Source: PALSA-600 sp963842335
Lineage (GTDB): Bacteria > Actinomycetota > Thermoleophilia > Gaiellales > Gaiellaceae
Direction of reading: 5' to 3'
Assembly: GCA_963842335.1 (NCBI GenBank)
Contig: CAWJGF010000019.1
Coordinates: 43,680 to 107,679 of the forward strand
DNA length: 64,000 nt
Below are positions 7,056 through 14,923 of this stretch, piece by piece (the stretch's first letter is position 1; each line of letters starts with the position of its first letter). The notes under the pieces were generated by a model. That model saw only the letters and a program-made list of their open reading frames with translations, ran no database searches and had not been told where the DNA came from. Position numbers and translations under genes: made by a program.

Positions 7056-8690
7056 TCAGTTCTCGATCGTGACCAGCGTCCCGATCGGGGTGTACGGCCA
7101 CACCGCCGCCGCCGTCGCCAGCGGGAGCTCGACGCAGCCGAGGCTTTGCGGGGTGCCGAACGACGCGCGGTTGAACGAGTGCAACGCGTCGCCGCCGTGG
7201 AAGTAGCTGATCCACTGGATCCCAGGGTCGTTGTAGTGCGAGCCGTCGGGATTCGTGCCGCTCATCGTCCCGACCGGGATGTGCTCGAAGACCGGGTACG
7301 TGCCGAGCTGTGTGGGTGCCGCCGGAACGCCCGTGTTGCCCGGTGAGGTGAGCACGGTTTGGCCGTTGTGCCAGAGCGTCAGCAGTTGCGGTAGATCGCG
7401 GTGGACGTAGACGTAGCTGTACCCGTCGGTGCGTCGCTTGCCGGCGATCGCGTCGAGGAGGAGCGCGCGCCATACCTGCGCGCCCGCGAACCCGTCGACG
7501 GCCAAGTCGTGATCGTGCTCGAACATCATCACCGCGCCGCGCGTGATCTCGTTCGGTTGCGCCTCGGTCCAGAGTCGCTGGAGCTCCGGCGGAGTGTTCG
7601 CGAAGCGCCAGCTAAAAGTCCCGGACGGAGGGTCGACTGCCGCAGTGAGCTCCGCGCGCGCCTGCGGCTGTACAGCCTTGCCGGCGGGATGCCAGTCGAG
7701 CGGCAGGTAGCCGGCGTCGGCGAGCAACTGCTGCAAACGGAGGAAGCTCGCTCCGGCGACCTTGAAGCCGATCGTCTGCGCCGGCCTGGCTGGCGCGTTG
7801 CCGACGCTGACGCTGAGCCCGGCCGGAAGCGCGAGCTGGAGCGAGGAGGCGAGGGGAAAGCCGAAGCCGCTGGGAGTGAAAACCAGTGTGTGGCTGTCGC
7901 TCGTTCGCCAGGTGCCCGGGACGCGTGTCGAGAACCGCGGCCGCACCGTGCCGATCACGGCGGACAGCGGCTTCGAGAAGGTCAGACGGATCGAGGCCCG
8001 CGGAGAGAGCGGGTGAGCGAGCCCCGGACTGACGAGCACGACAGGCAGGCGGGAGACGGGAAACCACGTGACGCGAACGGGCGGCCCCAGGCGCTCCCAC
8101 GCACGTGCCGCGCTCCGTACCTCGACGACGCCCGACGGTGCCTGTGGGCCCAGCGAAACCGCGCCAGGGGCGCCGCCCTTGACGACCTGCCGACCCGCAG
8201 CCGTGCGGTACACGATCTTCGCGGCAGGCTCGGCGAAGCGGAGCCGCAGCGGCGCATGAGGCGCGAGCGTCACCCAGCGCGTCGTCGGGATGCTCTGGGG
8301 GGCGTGCAGGGTCAGCCGCACGGTGCGGCTGTGGCCGAGCGCCCAGCCAAGCCAACCTGGCCGGCGGACCACGACGGTGACGCTGACGGCTTCACCAGGA
8401 GAGACAAGGCTCTGAGGCAGCAGCCGCCCATCCTCGACCGAGAGCGGAATCGGGGCGCCGCTCGCCCGGGAGGCGTGCGCCGAGACCAGCGAGCCGCCGA
8501 GCGGCTGCACCTTGATCCGGGCGAGTGCGACATGATCCCCCTCGAGCGTCGCACCAGACCACCAGTAGACGGCAGCGCCGAGCGCGAGCGCGCACGCCGC
8601 GACGATTGCGGCGAACGCCGCGAACGGACGACGGCGGCTTCTCCTCCTCCGCCGGCTGCTGCCCTGCCGCCGTACCGGCGTTGATCCCAT
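7056..8690 (-). CDS. L,D-transpeptidase (YkuD domain) with large extracytoplasmic region
   Basis: A 544-residue membrane-anchored cell-wall enzyme. A very basic N-terminus is followed by one hydrophobic segment at about 23-45, then Ig-like/beta-rich sequence, a helical segment resembling a peptidoglycan-binding module near 310-400, and a C-terminal YkuD domain. The active-site block has the conserved HGGDAL His and a SLGC motif whose Cys is C519. It should form 3-3 cross-links or attach proteins to peptidoglycan on the outer face. The Ig-plus-catalytic layout resembles the actinobacterial Ldt pattern, though the middle region is longer. It stands alone. Confidence 0.88.
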   Translation of the reverse strand: MGSTPVRRQGSSRRRRRSRRRPFAAFAAIVAACALALGAAVYWWSGATLEGDHVALARIKVQPLGGSLVSAHASRASGAPIPLSVEDGRLLPQSLVSPGEAVSVTVVVRRPGWLGWALGHSRTVRLTLHAPQSIPTTRWVTLAPHAPLRLRFAEPAAKIVYRTAAGRQVVKGGAPGAVSLGPQAPSGVVEVRSAARAWERLGPPVRVTWFPVSRLPVVLVSPGLAHPLSPRASIRLTFSKPLSAVIGTVRPRFSTRVPGTWRTSDSHTLVFTPSGFGFPLASSLQLALPAGLSVSVGNAPARPAQTIGFKVAGASFLRLQQLLADAGYLPLDWHPAGKAVQPQARAELTAAVDPPSGTFSWRFANTPPELQRLWTEAQPNEITRGAVMMFEHDHDLAVDGFAGAQVWRALLLDAIAGKRRTDGYSYVYVHRDLPQLLTLWHNGQTVLTSPGNTGVPAAPTQLGTYPVFEHIPVGTMSGTNPDGSHYNDPGIQWISYFHGGDALHSFNRASFGTPQSLGCVELPLATAAAVWPYTPIGTLVTIEN

Positions 8691-8756
8691 TCACAAACCA
8701 TAGATACGGAGCCTGTCGAACCGCCCAGCGCGGCCTGCGACCGGCACTCTTGGACC

Positions 8757-9743
8757 ATGACCCTCCCACCGCTCTCCGTGCTCGACCTCGCGCCCATCGT
8801 CGAAGGCGCGACTCCGAGCAACGCGCTCCGCAACTCTCTCGACCTGGCGCAACACGTCGAGCGCTGGGGCTACACCCGGTTCTGGCTCGCCGAGCATCAC
8901 AACGCGATCGGGATTGCGAGCGCAGCGACGGCGGTCGTGATCGCGCACGTCGCGGGCGGGACGCGCACGATCCGCGTCGGCGCGGGCGGGATCATGCTCC
9001 CGAACCATGCGCCGATCGTGATCGCCGAACAGTTCGGGACACTCGAGGCGCTTCATCCGGGGCGAATCGACCTCGGTCTGGGTCGCGCGCCCGGCACCGA
9101 CCAGCTCACGGTCCGCGCACTTCGCCGCGATCCGATGAGCGCCGACAGTTTTCCGCAGGACGTTGTCGAGTTGCAGCACTACCTCGCCGACGCTCAGCCC
9201 GGCCAAGCGGTCCAGGCGACGCCCGGCGCGGGGTCTCGCGTCCCGCTCTGGATCCTCGGCTCGAGCCTTTTCGGCGCGCAGCTCGCCGCGATGCTCGGGT
9301 TGCCGTACGCATTCGCGTCCCACTTCGCGCCCGATGCGCTGCTGCCGGCGCTCGAGGTCTACCGCGCGACGTTCGAACCGTCCGAGCAGCTGCAACAGCC
9401 CTATGCGATGGTCGGCGCGAACGTGATCGCGGCCGACGACGACGAGACCGCGGCCTGGCTGTTCACCTCGGCGCAGCAGTCGTTCGCGAACGTCCAGCGC
9501 GGCCGTCGCGGCCGGTTACCGCCGCCGATCGACGACATCGAGTCGTACTGGACGCCGCCCGAGAAGGAGCGCGCATCCGCGATGCTCCGCCGCTCGTTCG
9601 TCGGCTCGACTGAAACGGTGCGCGCCGGACTCGAGCGCTTCGTCGAGGAGACCGAGGCGGATGAGCTGATCGTCGCCGCCGCGATCCATGACCACATGGC
9701 TCGGTTGCACTCGTATGAGCTCCTGGGCAGCCTGCGAGGCTGA
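8757..9743 (+). CDS. LLM class flavin-dependent oxidoreductase
   Basis: A 328-residue luciferase-like TIM barrel that uses reduced FMN or F420. Diagnostic blocks are RFWLAEHHN (about 42-50), the TIRVGAGGIMLPNHAP strand-loop (about 72-87), AEQFGTLEALHPGRIDLGLGRAPGTD (about 92-117, the flavin-binding region) and a C-terminal VGSTETVRAGLERF. This is the MsnO8-like subgroup, for which the physiological substrate is rarely known. It diverges from the transpeptidase gene across 66 bp and has no operon partner. Confidence 0.9.
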   Translation: MTLPPLSVLDLAPIVEGATPSNALRNSLDLAQHVERWGYTRFWLAEHHNAIGIASAATAVVIAHVAGGTRTIRVGAGGIMLPNHAPIVIAEQFGTLEALHPGRIDLGLGRAPGTDQLTVRALRRDPMSADSFPQDVVELQHYLADAQPGQAVQATPGAGSRVPLWILGSSLFGAQLAAMLGLPYAFASHFAPDALLPALEVYRATFEPSEQLQQPYAMVGANVIAADDDETAAWLFTSAQQSFANVQRGRRGRLPPPIDDIESYWTPPEKERASAMLRRSFVGSTETVRAGLERFVEETEADELIVAAAIHDHMARLHSYELLGSLRG

Positions 9744-9862
9744 CGACGGCAGCCTCTTTGCGTTTGTGCGCGCCCGCCCTAGAGTGAAGTCTGCGGCAGA
9801 CACCCCGAGCGTCGACGAGTCCCGTAGCCAGCAAGCCGCACATCCAACTTGAAGCCCTCCAT

Positions 9863-11032
9863 GTGCTGGCGCGAGCGCTGGCCGGAGGGGAGTTTCGAGC
9901 ACGCGCCGTGCTGGAGCGCGCGTGCACGGCAGTCGCGCGCGGGTTCGCATTCGACCGGGTCGGAATCGTCCGCTATATCCCCGAGACTTCGACACTGATC
10001 CCGTTCGCGGCGCACGGCCTGACAGCGGCCGAGTTGCACTCCCTCCCCGCGGCACTGCCGGTGACGCACTTCAGCGCGTTCACGGATGCGCTCGCCACGG
10101 GCCGTGCCACGTTTGTCGAAGACCCCGCGCACGAGGAGTATGTGCCCGCGGAAATCAGCAGCGGCTTCGGAATCGGGTCGTTCGTGATCGTTCCGCTGAT
10201 CAGTGACGGCCGTTGCCTCGGCTTCCTGACGTGCGACGAGCGCGGCGAGCCCTTTTCACTCGACGCGGCCGAGATCGACCTGCTCACGACCTTCGGGACG
10301 CTGATCGCGGCGTTCCTCGAACGGGCGATCGAACATGGCGAGCTCCGCCGCCTGAACGAGCTCAAGAGCCAGTTCGCGGCACTCGCCTCCCACGAGCTAC
10401 GCACTCCGGTCGCTGCGATCTACGGCGCCGTCCGGACGCTGGAGGAGCGCGAGGACGAACTGTCGCCGGACCAGCGCGCTGATCTGCAACGGATGGTCTC
10501 TCAGCAGTCGAAGCGTCTCTTCGAGCTCGTCGAGAATCTGCTCGACCTGTCACGACTCGAGGCCGACGCGATTCGGATCGCGCCGACCGAGATCCTCGTC
10601 CTCGAGCACCTGGTGCGGCTTGCCGAGATTGCGTTCGACGACCGGAACGACGTGACGATTTACGTCTCGGGCGACGTGCATGCCGTCGTCGATGTCAACG
10701 CGCTCGACCGAATCCTTTCGAACCTCCTCGCGAACGCGTCGCGTCACGGCGCGCCGCCGTTCGTCGTGACAGCAGCAGTACAGAACGGCGAACTGTCGGT
10801 TACCGTCGAAGATCGTGGCAACGGTGTCGCCGCCGAGTTCGTCGGCAGCCTGTTCGAGCGGTTCACGCGCGGTGAGACCCGCGCGAGTGAGGGCGCAGGC
10901 CTTGGCCTGTCGATCGCGCAGTCGTACGCTCGCGCGCACGGCGGCATGCTGACCTATGAGCCGGCCGACCCGCACGGCGCCCGCTTCCGCATCGTTCTTC
11001 CCGTCGCCGTTCTCCCCGTCACTGCCGACTGA
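9863..11032 (+). CDS. Cytoplasmic GAF-domain sensor histidine kinase (orphan)
   Basis: A 389-residue hybrid sensor with no membrane segment. A GAF domain (about 15-160) is followed by a HisKA dimerisation domain with phospho-acceptor H177 (ASHELRTP), then a HATPase_c domain with N box NLLANASRHG, G1 EDRGNG and G2 GAGLGLS. No response regulator gene adjoins it, so its partner is encoded elsewhere. The frame is open back to 9788 and helical-looking sequence precedes GTG 9863, so translation may start slightly upstream at a non-canonical codon. The ligand of the GAF domain is unknown. Confidence 0.88.
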   Translation: MLARALAGGEFRARAVLERACTAVARGFAFDRVGIVRYIPETSTLIPFAAHGLTAAELHSLPAALPVTHFSAFTDALATGRATFVEDPAHEEYVPAEISSGFGIGSFVIVPLISDGRCLGFLTCDERGEPFSLDAAEIDLLTTFGTLIAAFLERAIEHGELRRLNELKSQFAALASHELRTPVAAIYGAVRTLEEREDELSPDQRADLQRMVSQQSKRLFELVENLLDLSRLEADAIRIAPTEILVLEHLVRLAEIAFDDRNDVTIYVSGDVHAVVDVNALDRILSNLLANASRHGAPPFVVTAAVQNGELSVTVEDRGNGVAAEFVGSLFERFTRGETRASEGAGLGLSIAQSYARAHGGMLTYEPADPHGARFRIVLPVAVLPVTAD

Positions 11033-11044
11033 GCCGGCAATCGT

Positions 11045-11983
11045 CTAGCTCGCGCGACGGAGCTGTGCCTCCACCTGATGCGCGGCGGGCGATTCTGGCG
11101 GCAGCTTCTCGAGCGCCTCGCTGAGCAGCTCGCGGCCGCGGTCGTCGGCCCCCTGTTTCAGAAGCGTAAAACCGAGGTTCGCGATCACCTTGCCCTGTTC
11201 AGGGTCATCATCCTCACGCTCGCGCAGAATGCGCAGTGACTCCTCGAACCGCTCGACCGCGGCGTCGGTGTCCCCCGATGCGGCGAGTGCCAGGGCCAGG
11301 CTGTTCAACGTCGGTGCCTGAGCATGGCGATCGTCGAGTGCCTGAAAGATCTCGAGCGCCTCGAGGTGCAGCGCGACCGCGGGCGCGGCACTCCCGGCCC
11401 GGCGCAGCTGTGCTCCGCGCGCGTTCAACTCGAGAGCGCGCCGTCGCTCGTCGTGCAGCCTCGGCTCGGCGCGGGCCGGTGACTCGACGAGCGGCTCGGA
11501 GCCGGCATAGGGCCAACCATAGGTCTCGCTCGACGGGGCCTCAGCGGTTGCCGGGTGCCGCGCCGTCGCAGGCTGCCGCAGCGCACGGGCGCGGTTCAGG
11601 AGCGACCCCGAAGCCTCCGCGAGAGATCGGCCAGAGCGTGCTGCGAATGCTCGAGCTTCGTTTGCGATCGGCCGTGCCTGTGTCCGCACCGTCGCGAGCC
11701 GTGCCGTCACTGCCCCAGGGCGAGCACCGCGTACGACCCGCCTCGGCTGGCGTCGGTGGATCGATCGCGCGAGCAGCGCGACAGCCCCCCCGACGAGAGC
11801 CAAACCGGTGGCGATGAGGAGCGGCCGGCCGAGTCCGACCGCGACGAGCACGCCGACGAAGACGAAGCACACACCGGCGAGCGCGCCGGCGCGCTGCCGC
11901 GTTCGCTTGTCAGCCGTGTAGCGCTCCAGGAACTGCCGCGCCGAGAAATGACCGGGTTGACCCACCTGGAGTCCATTCGACAC
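11045..11983 (-). CDS. Membrane-anchored tetratricopeptide repeat protein
   Basis: A 312-residue protein with a short cytoplasmic N-terminus, two adjoining hydrophobic segments (about 35-70) and a long Arg/Ala-rich linker. The C-terminal TPR array (about 185-305) contains repeated helices such as ALELNARGAQLRRAG, APTLNSLALALAASGD and GKVIANLGFTLLKQG. TPRs mediate protein-protein contacts, so a scaffold or accessory role at the inner membrane face is likely. The start is GTG 11983. The partner is unknown; the adjacent histidine kinase is convergent, so a link is only positional. Confidence 0.7.
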   Translation of the reverse strand: MSNGLQVGQPGHFSARQFLERYTADKRTRQRAGALAGVCFVFVGVLVAVGLGRPLLIATGLALVGGAVALLARSIHRRQPRRVVRGARPGAVTARLATVRTQARPIANEARAFAARSGRSLAEASGSLLNRARALRQPATARHPATAEAPSSETYGWPYAGSEPLVESPARAEPRLHDERRRALELNARGAQLRRAGSAAPAVALHLEALEIFQALDDRHAQAPTLNSLALALAASGDTDAAVERFEESLRILREREDDDPEQGKVIANLGFTLLKQGADDRGRELLSEALEKLPPESPAAHQVEAQLRRAS

Positions 11984-12065
11984 CGCCGCGACGCATCCCT
12001 GCCCGAAAGCAATCGTCGTTATCGGGCATGGTCAAGGTTTGGGCCGCCCTGTCGATATCTACGCA

Positions 12066-12161
12066 ATGAAGCTGCTGGCCTATGGGATTGCCGGATCGCT
12101 CCTCGCCTACGCGGCGGGATTGTGGGCGCTACTGCGGCGCGAGCCCCGCTCAACCATCTGA
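12066..12161 (+). CDS. Possible 31-residue single-span membrane peptide
   Basis: A short frame from ATG 12066 encodes one hydrophobic helix (KLLAYGIAGSLLAYAAGLWAL) followed by a basic tail (LRRE) and stops at TGA 12159. The composition is what a real small membrane protein would have, and the surrounding 410 bp hold no other gene. No clear ribosome site is visible upstream, which keeps confidence low. Confidence 0.25.
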   Translation: MKLLAYGIAGSLLAYAAGLWALLRREPRSTI

Positions 12162-12393
12162 GCCGTCACCGAGCGTCGATCAGGACGCCGGCTCCGATCG
12201 CCGACGGCCGCTCGGAGCGGCGGCCAGTGCACGTCCACCCCGCACGGGAGCGCGGTCGATCGTTCAGCCAACGGCGAACATGCAGAACGCGGACAGGACC
12301 GCGCAGAAGTGGCTGCTTCGGCGGAGGAGTCCGGTGAGCACGCGGCCGATCATGTGACGTGGACTACCAACCCTGCTCGCACGTTACAACCGG
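12162..12393. other. Intergenic stretch with no recognised gene
   Basis: With the bases before 12066, this completes a roughly 410-bp gap between the TPR gene and the ABC permease. Apart from the possible 31-residue peptide I see no credible coding frame, tRNA or strong hairpin. Confidence 0.5.
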
Positions 12394-14010
12394 CTAGGCA
12401 GCCACCACGTCGCGACGCCGGAAGAGCCCGAGCGCAGCCAGCGCGGCAACTGCGCCGATCGAAACCAGAACACCCGCCGCAACTGCGCGAAAGGGCTCGC
12501 TCGGCACCAGGCCGACGTGGGCGAAGGGCGTCAACTCGACGACCCAGTGCGGCACGCCGAGCAGCGACCCCACGAGCTGCCAGAGAAATGCAACCGCGAC
12601 CAGGCCGTACGAGACCCCGGCGCTCGCACGAGGCACGACGGCGTAGGCGAGCGCCGCCAGCCCGAGGAAGAGCAGCGCCACGGGCAGGCAGTTCGCACCC
12701 GCTTCGAGCATGCGCGGCAGCGGGACGGTGACTCCGGCTGCGGAGGCGCCCGCCCACGTCACGGCCCCCGCCAGTAGCGACAGCCCCGACGCGGCACACG
12801 TCGCCAGAACCAGGCGCCCGCCGAGCCAGCCGCGCCGCCCGACCGGCAGCGCCAGCAGCGTCTCGAGCTGCTGCTCGGCTTCCTCGCGGCGTGCCGCGCC
12901 GACCTGAGCGCACACGAACAGGCTGACAGCCAGGACGAAGAAGATGAACACGAAGGCCAGATAGCCGGTCGACGTCGTGATCGAGCCGGAGCCGAGCTTC
13001 GCGATCTCCAGCTGCACCTTCGCCGGGATCCCGGCAGAGGTCACGCTCTGGGAGACGACGCCGAGGACGGCCGCAAAGACCACGATGCCGATCGTCCAGA
13101 CGATCAGGCTCCCCCGTTCACTGCGCACGGCCTGAGCTGTCGGCGAGGACAGGAACCGCAACCGCGGCGCAGCGGCGTCGCGCGCAGGCAGCACGCCGGT
13201 GCCGACGTCGCGCGTACCGGCCATGCGTTCGGCGACGAGGAGCAGCACGACCGTCAGACCCGCCGGGAGCAGAAGGACGAGCGGTTCGGGGTGGTCGAAA
13301 GGTCGCAGCTCCTCCGCCCAGCCGAGCGGTGTGAGCCAACGCAGCCAGCCGAAGCCGGTTGCCGTGTCCGCGATCACGCGAAGCAGAAAGAGGAGCCCGA
13401 CAGCCGCACCGCCGACTTCGAGCGCGACGCGTCGCGTGGGCGCAAGCTGGCTCGCGACTGCGCCCACACCGGCGCAGACCGGTGCGACGGAGATAGTCGC
13501 GAGCGCCAGGTACGCAGCTCCGCCGGCAGCGAGGCCGCCGCCGAGGAATCCGGCCAGCTCGGCGACCCACAGGATGGCGATGCCTGCCCCGACTGCGGCC
13601 AAGGCCGAGAGATAGGCCGTGCGCCGTCCGACGACTCCGGCCAGCACGAGCTCGGCCCGGCCGGCGTCCTCATCGGCCCGGAGGGCGCGCACGGCAGCGA
13701 GCAATCCGAACACCGCCGCGACGATTGCGAGCGTCCCCCCGACGCGCCAGGCGGTGTAGCCGGCGATCGTCCGCAGATCGTGCGGCTCGCCGTAGAAGAG
13801 TCGAAGCGCCTTGTTCCCCGCAAAATCTCGCGCGAACGCGATGCGGTCCGACGGGGTCGGATAGGTGTGGCGATAGCCCACCGGTTGGATGTACGCGTAG
13901 ACCGCAAACAGCGTTCCGAAGACGGCGGTCCGGACGCGTGTATCTCGAAACGCTCGAACTGCGAGGGCGCGAGCGGGTCCAAGCTGCGAGCCCGATTCAG
14001 CGCTCGACAC
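12394..14010 (-). CDS. ABC exporter permease (12-span, two fused halves)
   Basis: A 538-residue integral membrane protein with about 12 hydrophobic helices in two homologous halves, the layout of the actinobacterial TipA/antibiotic ABC-2-type permeases. Each half ends in a cytoplasmic block rich in Arg/Glu (RALRADEDAGRAELVLAG; AARREEAEQQLETLLALPVGR) that matches the coupling region described for this family. GTG 14010 was chosen because translation from there overlaps the ATPase stop by 14 bp and gives a normal N-terminus; the frame continues upstream only as a shadow of the ATPase. It should form an efflux pump with the ATPase. Confidence 0.85.
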   Translation of the reverse strand: MSSAESGSQLGPARALAVRAFRDTRVRTAVFGTLFAVYAYIQPVGYRHTYPTPSDRIAFARDFAGNKALRLFYGEPHDLRTIAGYTAWRVGGTLAIVAAVFGLLAAVRALRADEDAGRAELVLAGVVGRRTAYLSALAAVGAGIAILWVAELAGFLGGGLAAGGAAYLALATISVAPVCAGVGAVASQLAPTRRVALEVGGAAVGLLFLLRVIADTATGFGWLRWLTPLGWAEELRPFDHPEPLVLLLPAGLTVVLLLVAERMAGTRDVGTGVLPARDAAAPRLRFLSSPTAQAVRSERGSLIVWTIGIVVFAAVLGVVSQSVTSAGIPAKVQLEIAKLGSGSITTSTGYLAFVFIFFVLAVSLFVCAQVGAARREEAEQQLETLLALPVGRRGWLGGRLVLATCAASGLSLLAGAVTWAGASAAGVTVPLPRMLEAGANCLPVALLFLGLAALAYAVVPRASAGVSYGLVAVAFLWQLVGSLLGVPHWVVELTPFAHVGLVPSEPFRAVAAGVLVSIGAVAALAALGLFRRRDVVAA

Positions 14011-14917
14011 TGACTTCAGCGTCGACAGTGCGAGCAGGCTGGTCGTAATGGTGCAGGAAGATCTCTTCGAGCGACGGCTCGCGGCTCGTGAGGGTTGCCA
14101 CCGGGTGCTTGGCAAGCGCGGCGATCAGAGGGCCGATGCCGCCCGAGACCTCGAACCGCAGTGCGTTGGCCCCCGACCGCTCGACCCGAACCCCCGGCAG
14201 CGGCGGCAACGTGGGAGTCTCGCCCGTGAAGGTCACCTCGACCGTCTGCGCGGCCAGATGACGAAGGTCGGTGAGCGTCCCCTCGTCGACGAGCTTTCCC
14301 TCGCGGAGGATCCCGACGCGATCGCACACCGCTTCCACCTCGCTCAGGATGTGCGACGAGAGAAACACTGTCTGCCCGCGTTCCTTCGCTTCCTGGATGC
14401 AAGCTCGGAACGCCATCTCCATCAGCGGATCGAGGCCGCTCGTCGGCTCATCGAGGAGGAGCAGGTCTGCACGGGTGGAGAGCGCCGCGATCAGCAGCAC
14501 CTTCTGGCGGTTGCCTTTCGAAAGCGCCCGGATCTTCTTGCGGGTGTCGAGCTGGAAGCGCGAGATGAGAACCTCGCGATACGCGACATCGAGGCAGCCG
14601 TGCAACCGCGCGAGAAACTCGAATGTCTCGGCGCCCGTCATCGAAGGCCAGAGGAACGGCTCGCCCGCGACGTATGCCACCCGCCGATGCGCAGTCACGG
14701 GATCGCCCCACGCGTCGATTCCGAAGAGCTCCGCGCGGCCGCTCGTCGGACGGTGCAGCCCGAGGAGCAAGCGGATCGTCGTGGTCTTGCCGGCGCCGTT
14801 TGGCCCCAGGTAGCCGTAGACCTCGCCCTCGCGGACGTTCAGGTCGAGGCCGTCGAGCGCGAGTGTCTCCCCGTACCGTTTGCTGAGTCGCGTCGTCGCG
14901 ATCGCGGGGTTCGGCAA
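13997..14917 (-). CDS. ABC exporter ATP-binding protein
   Basis: A 306-residue ATPase driving the permease encoded just downstream. Walker A is GPNGAGKTT (about 39-47), Walker B is LLLLDEPTSGLD (about 152-163) and the switch His is in SSHILSE. The signature reads LSKGNRQK, the variant seen in some drug/lantibiotic-type exporters, rather than LSGGQ. A C-terminal extension of about 80 residues is typical of the DrrA-like group. The start is TTG 14917, six bases after the MMPL stop, so transporter, ATPase and permease form one operon. The substrate is probably a hydrophobic drug or lipid. Confidence 0.9.
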   Translation of the reverse strand: MPNPAIATTRLSKRYGETLALDGLDLNVREGEVYGYLGPNGAGKTTTIRLLLGLHRPTSGRAELFGIDAWGDPVTAHRRVAYVAGEPFLWPSMTGAETFEFLARLHGCLDVAYREVLISRFQLDTRKKIRALSKGNRQKVLLIAALSTRADLLLLDEPTSGLDPLMEMAFRACIQEAKERGQTVFLSSHILSEVEAVCDRVGILREGKLVDEGTLTDLRHLAAQTVEVTFTGETPTLPPLPGVRVERSGANALRFEVSGGIGPLIAALAKHPVATLTSREPSLEEIFLHHYDQPARTVDAEVSVER

Positions 14918-14923
14918 CGGAAA

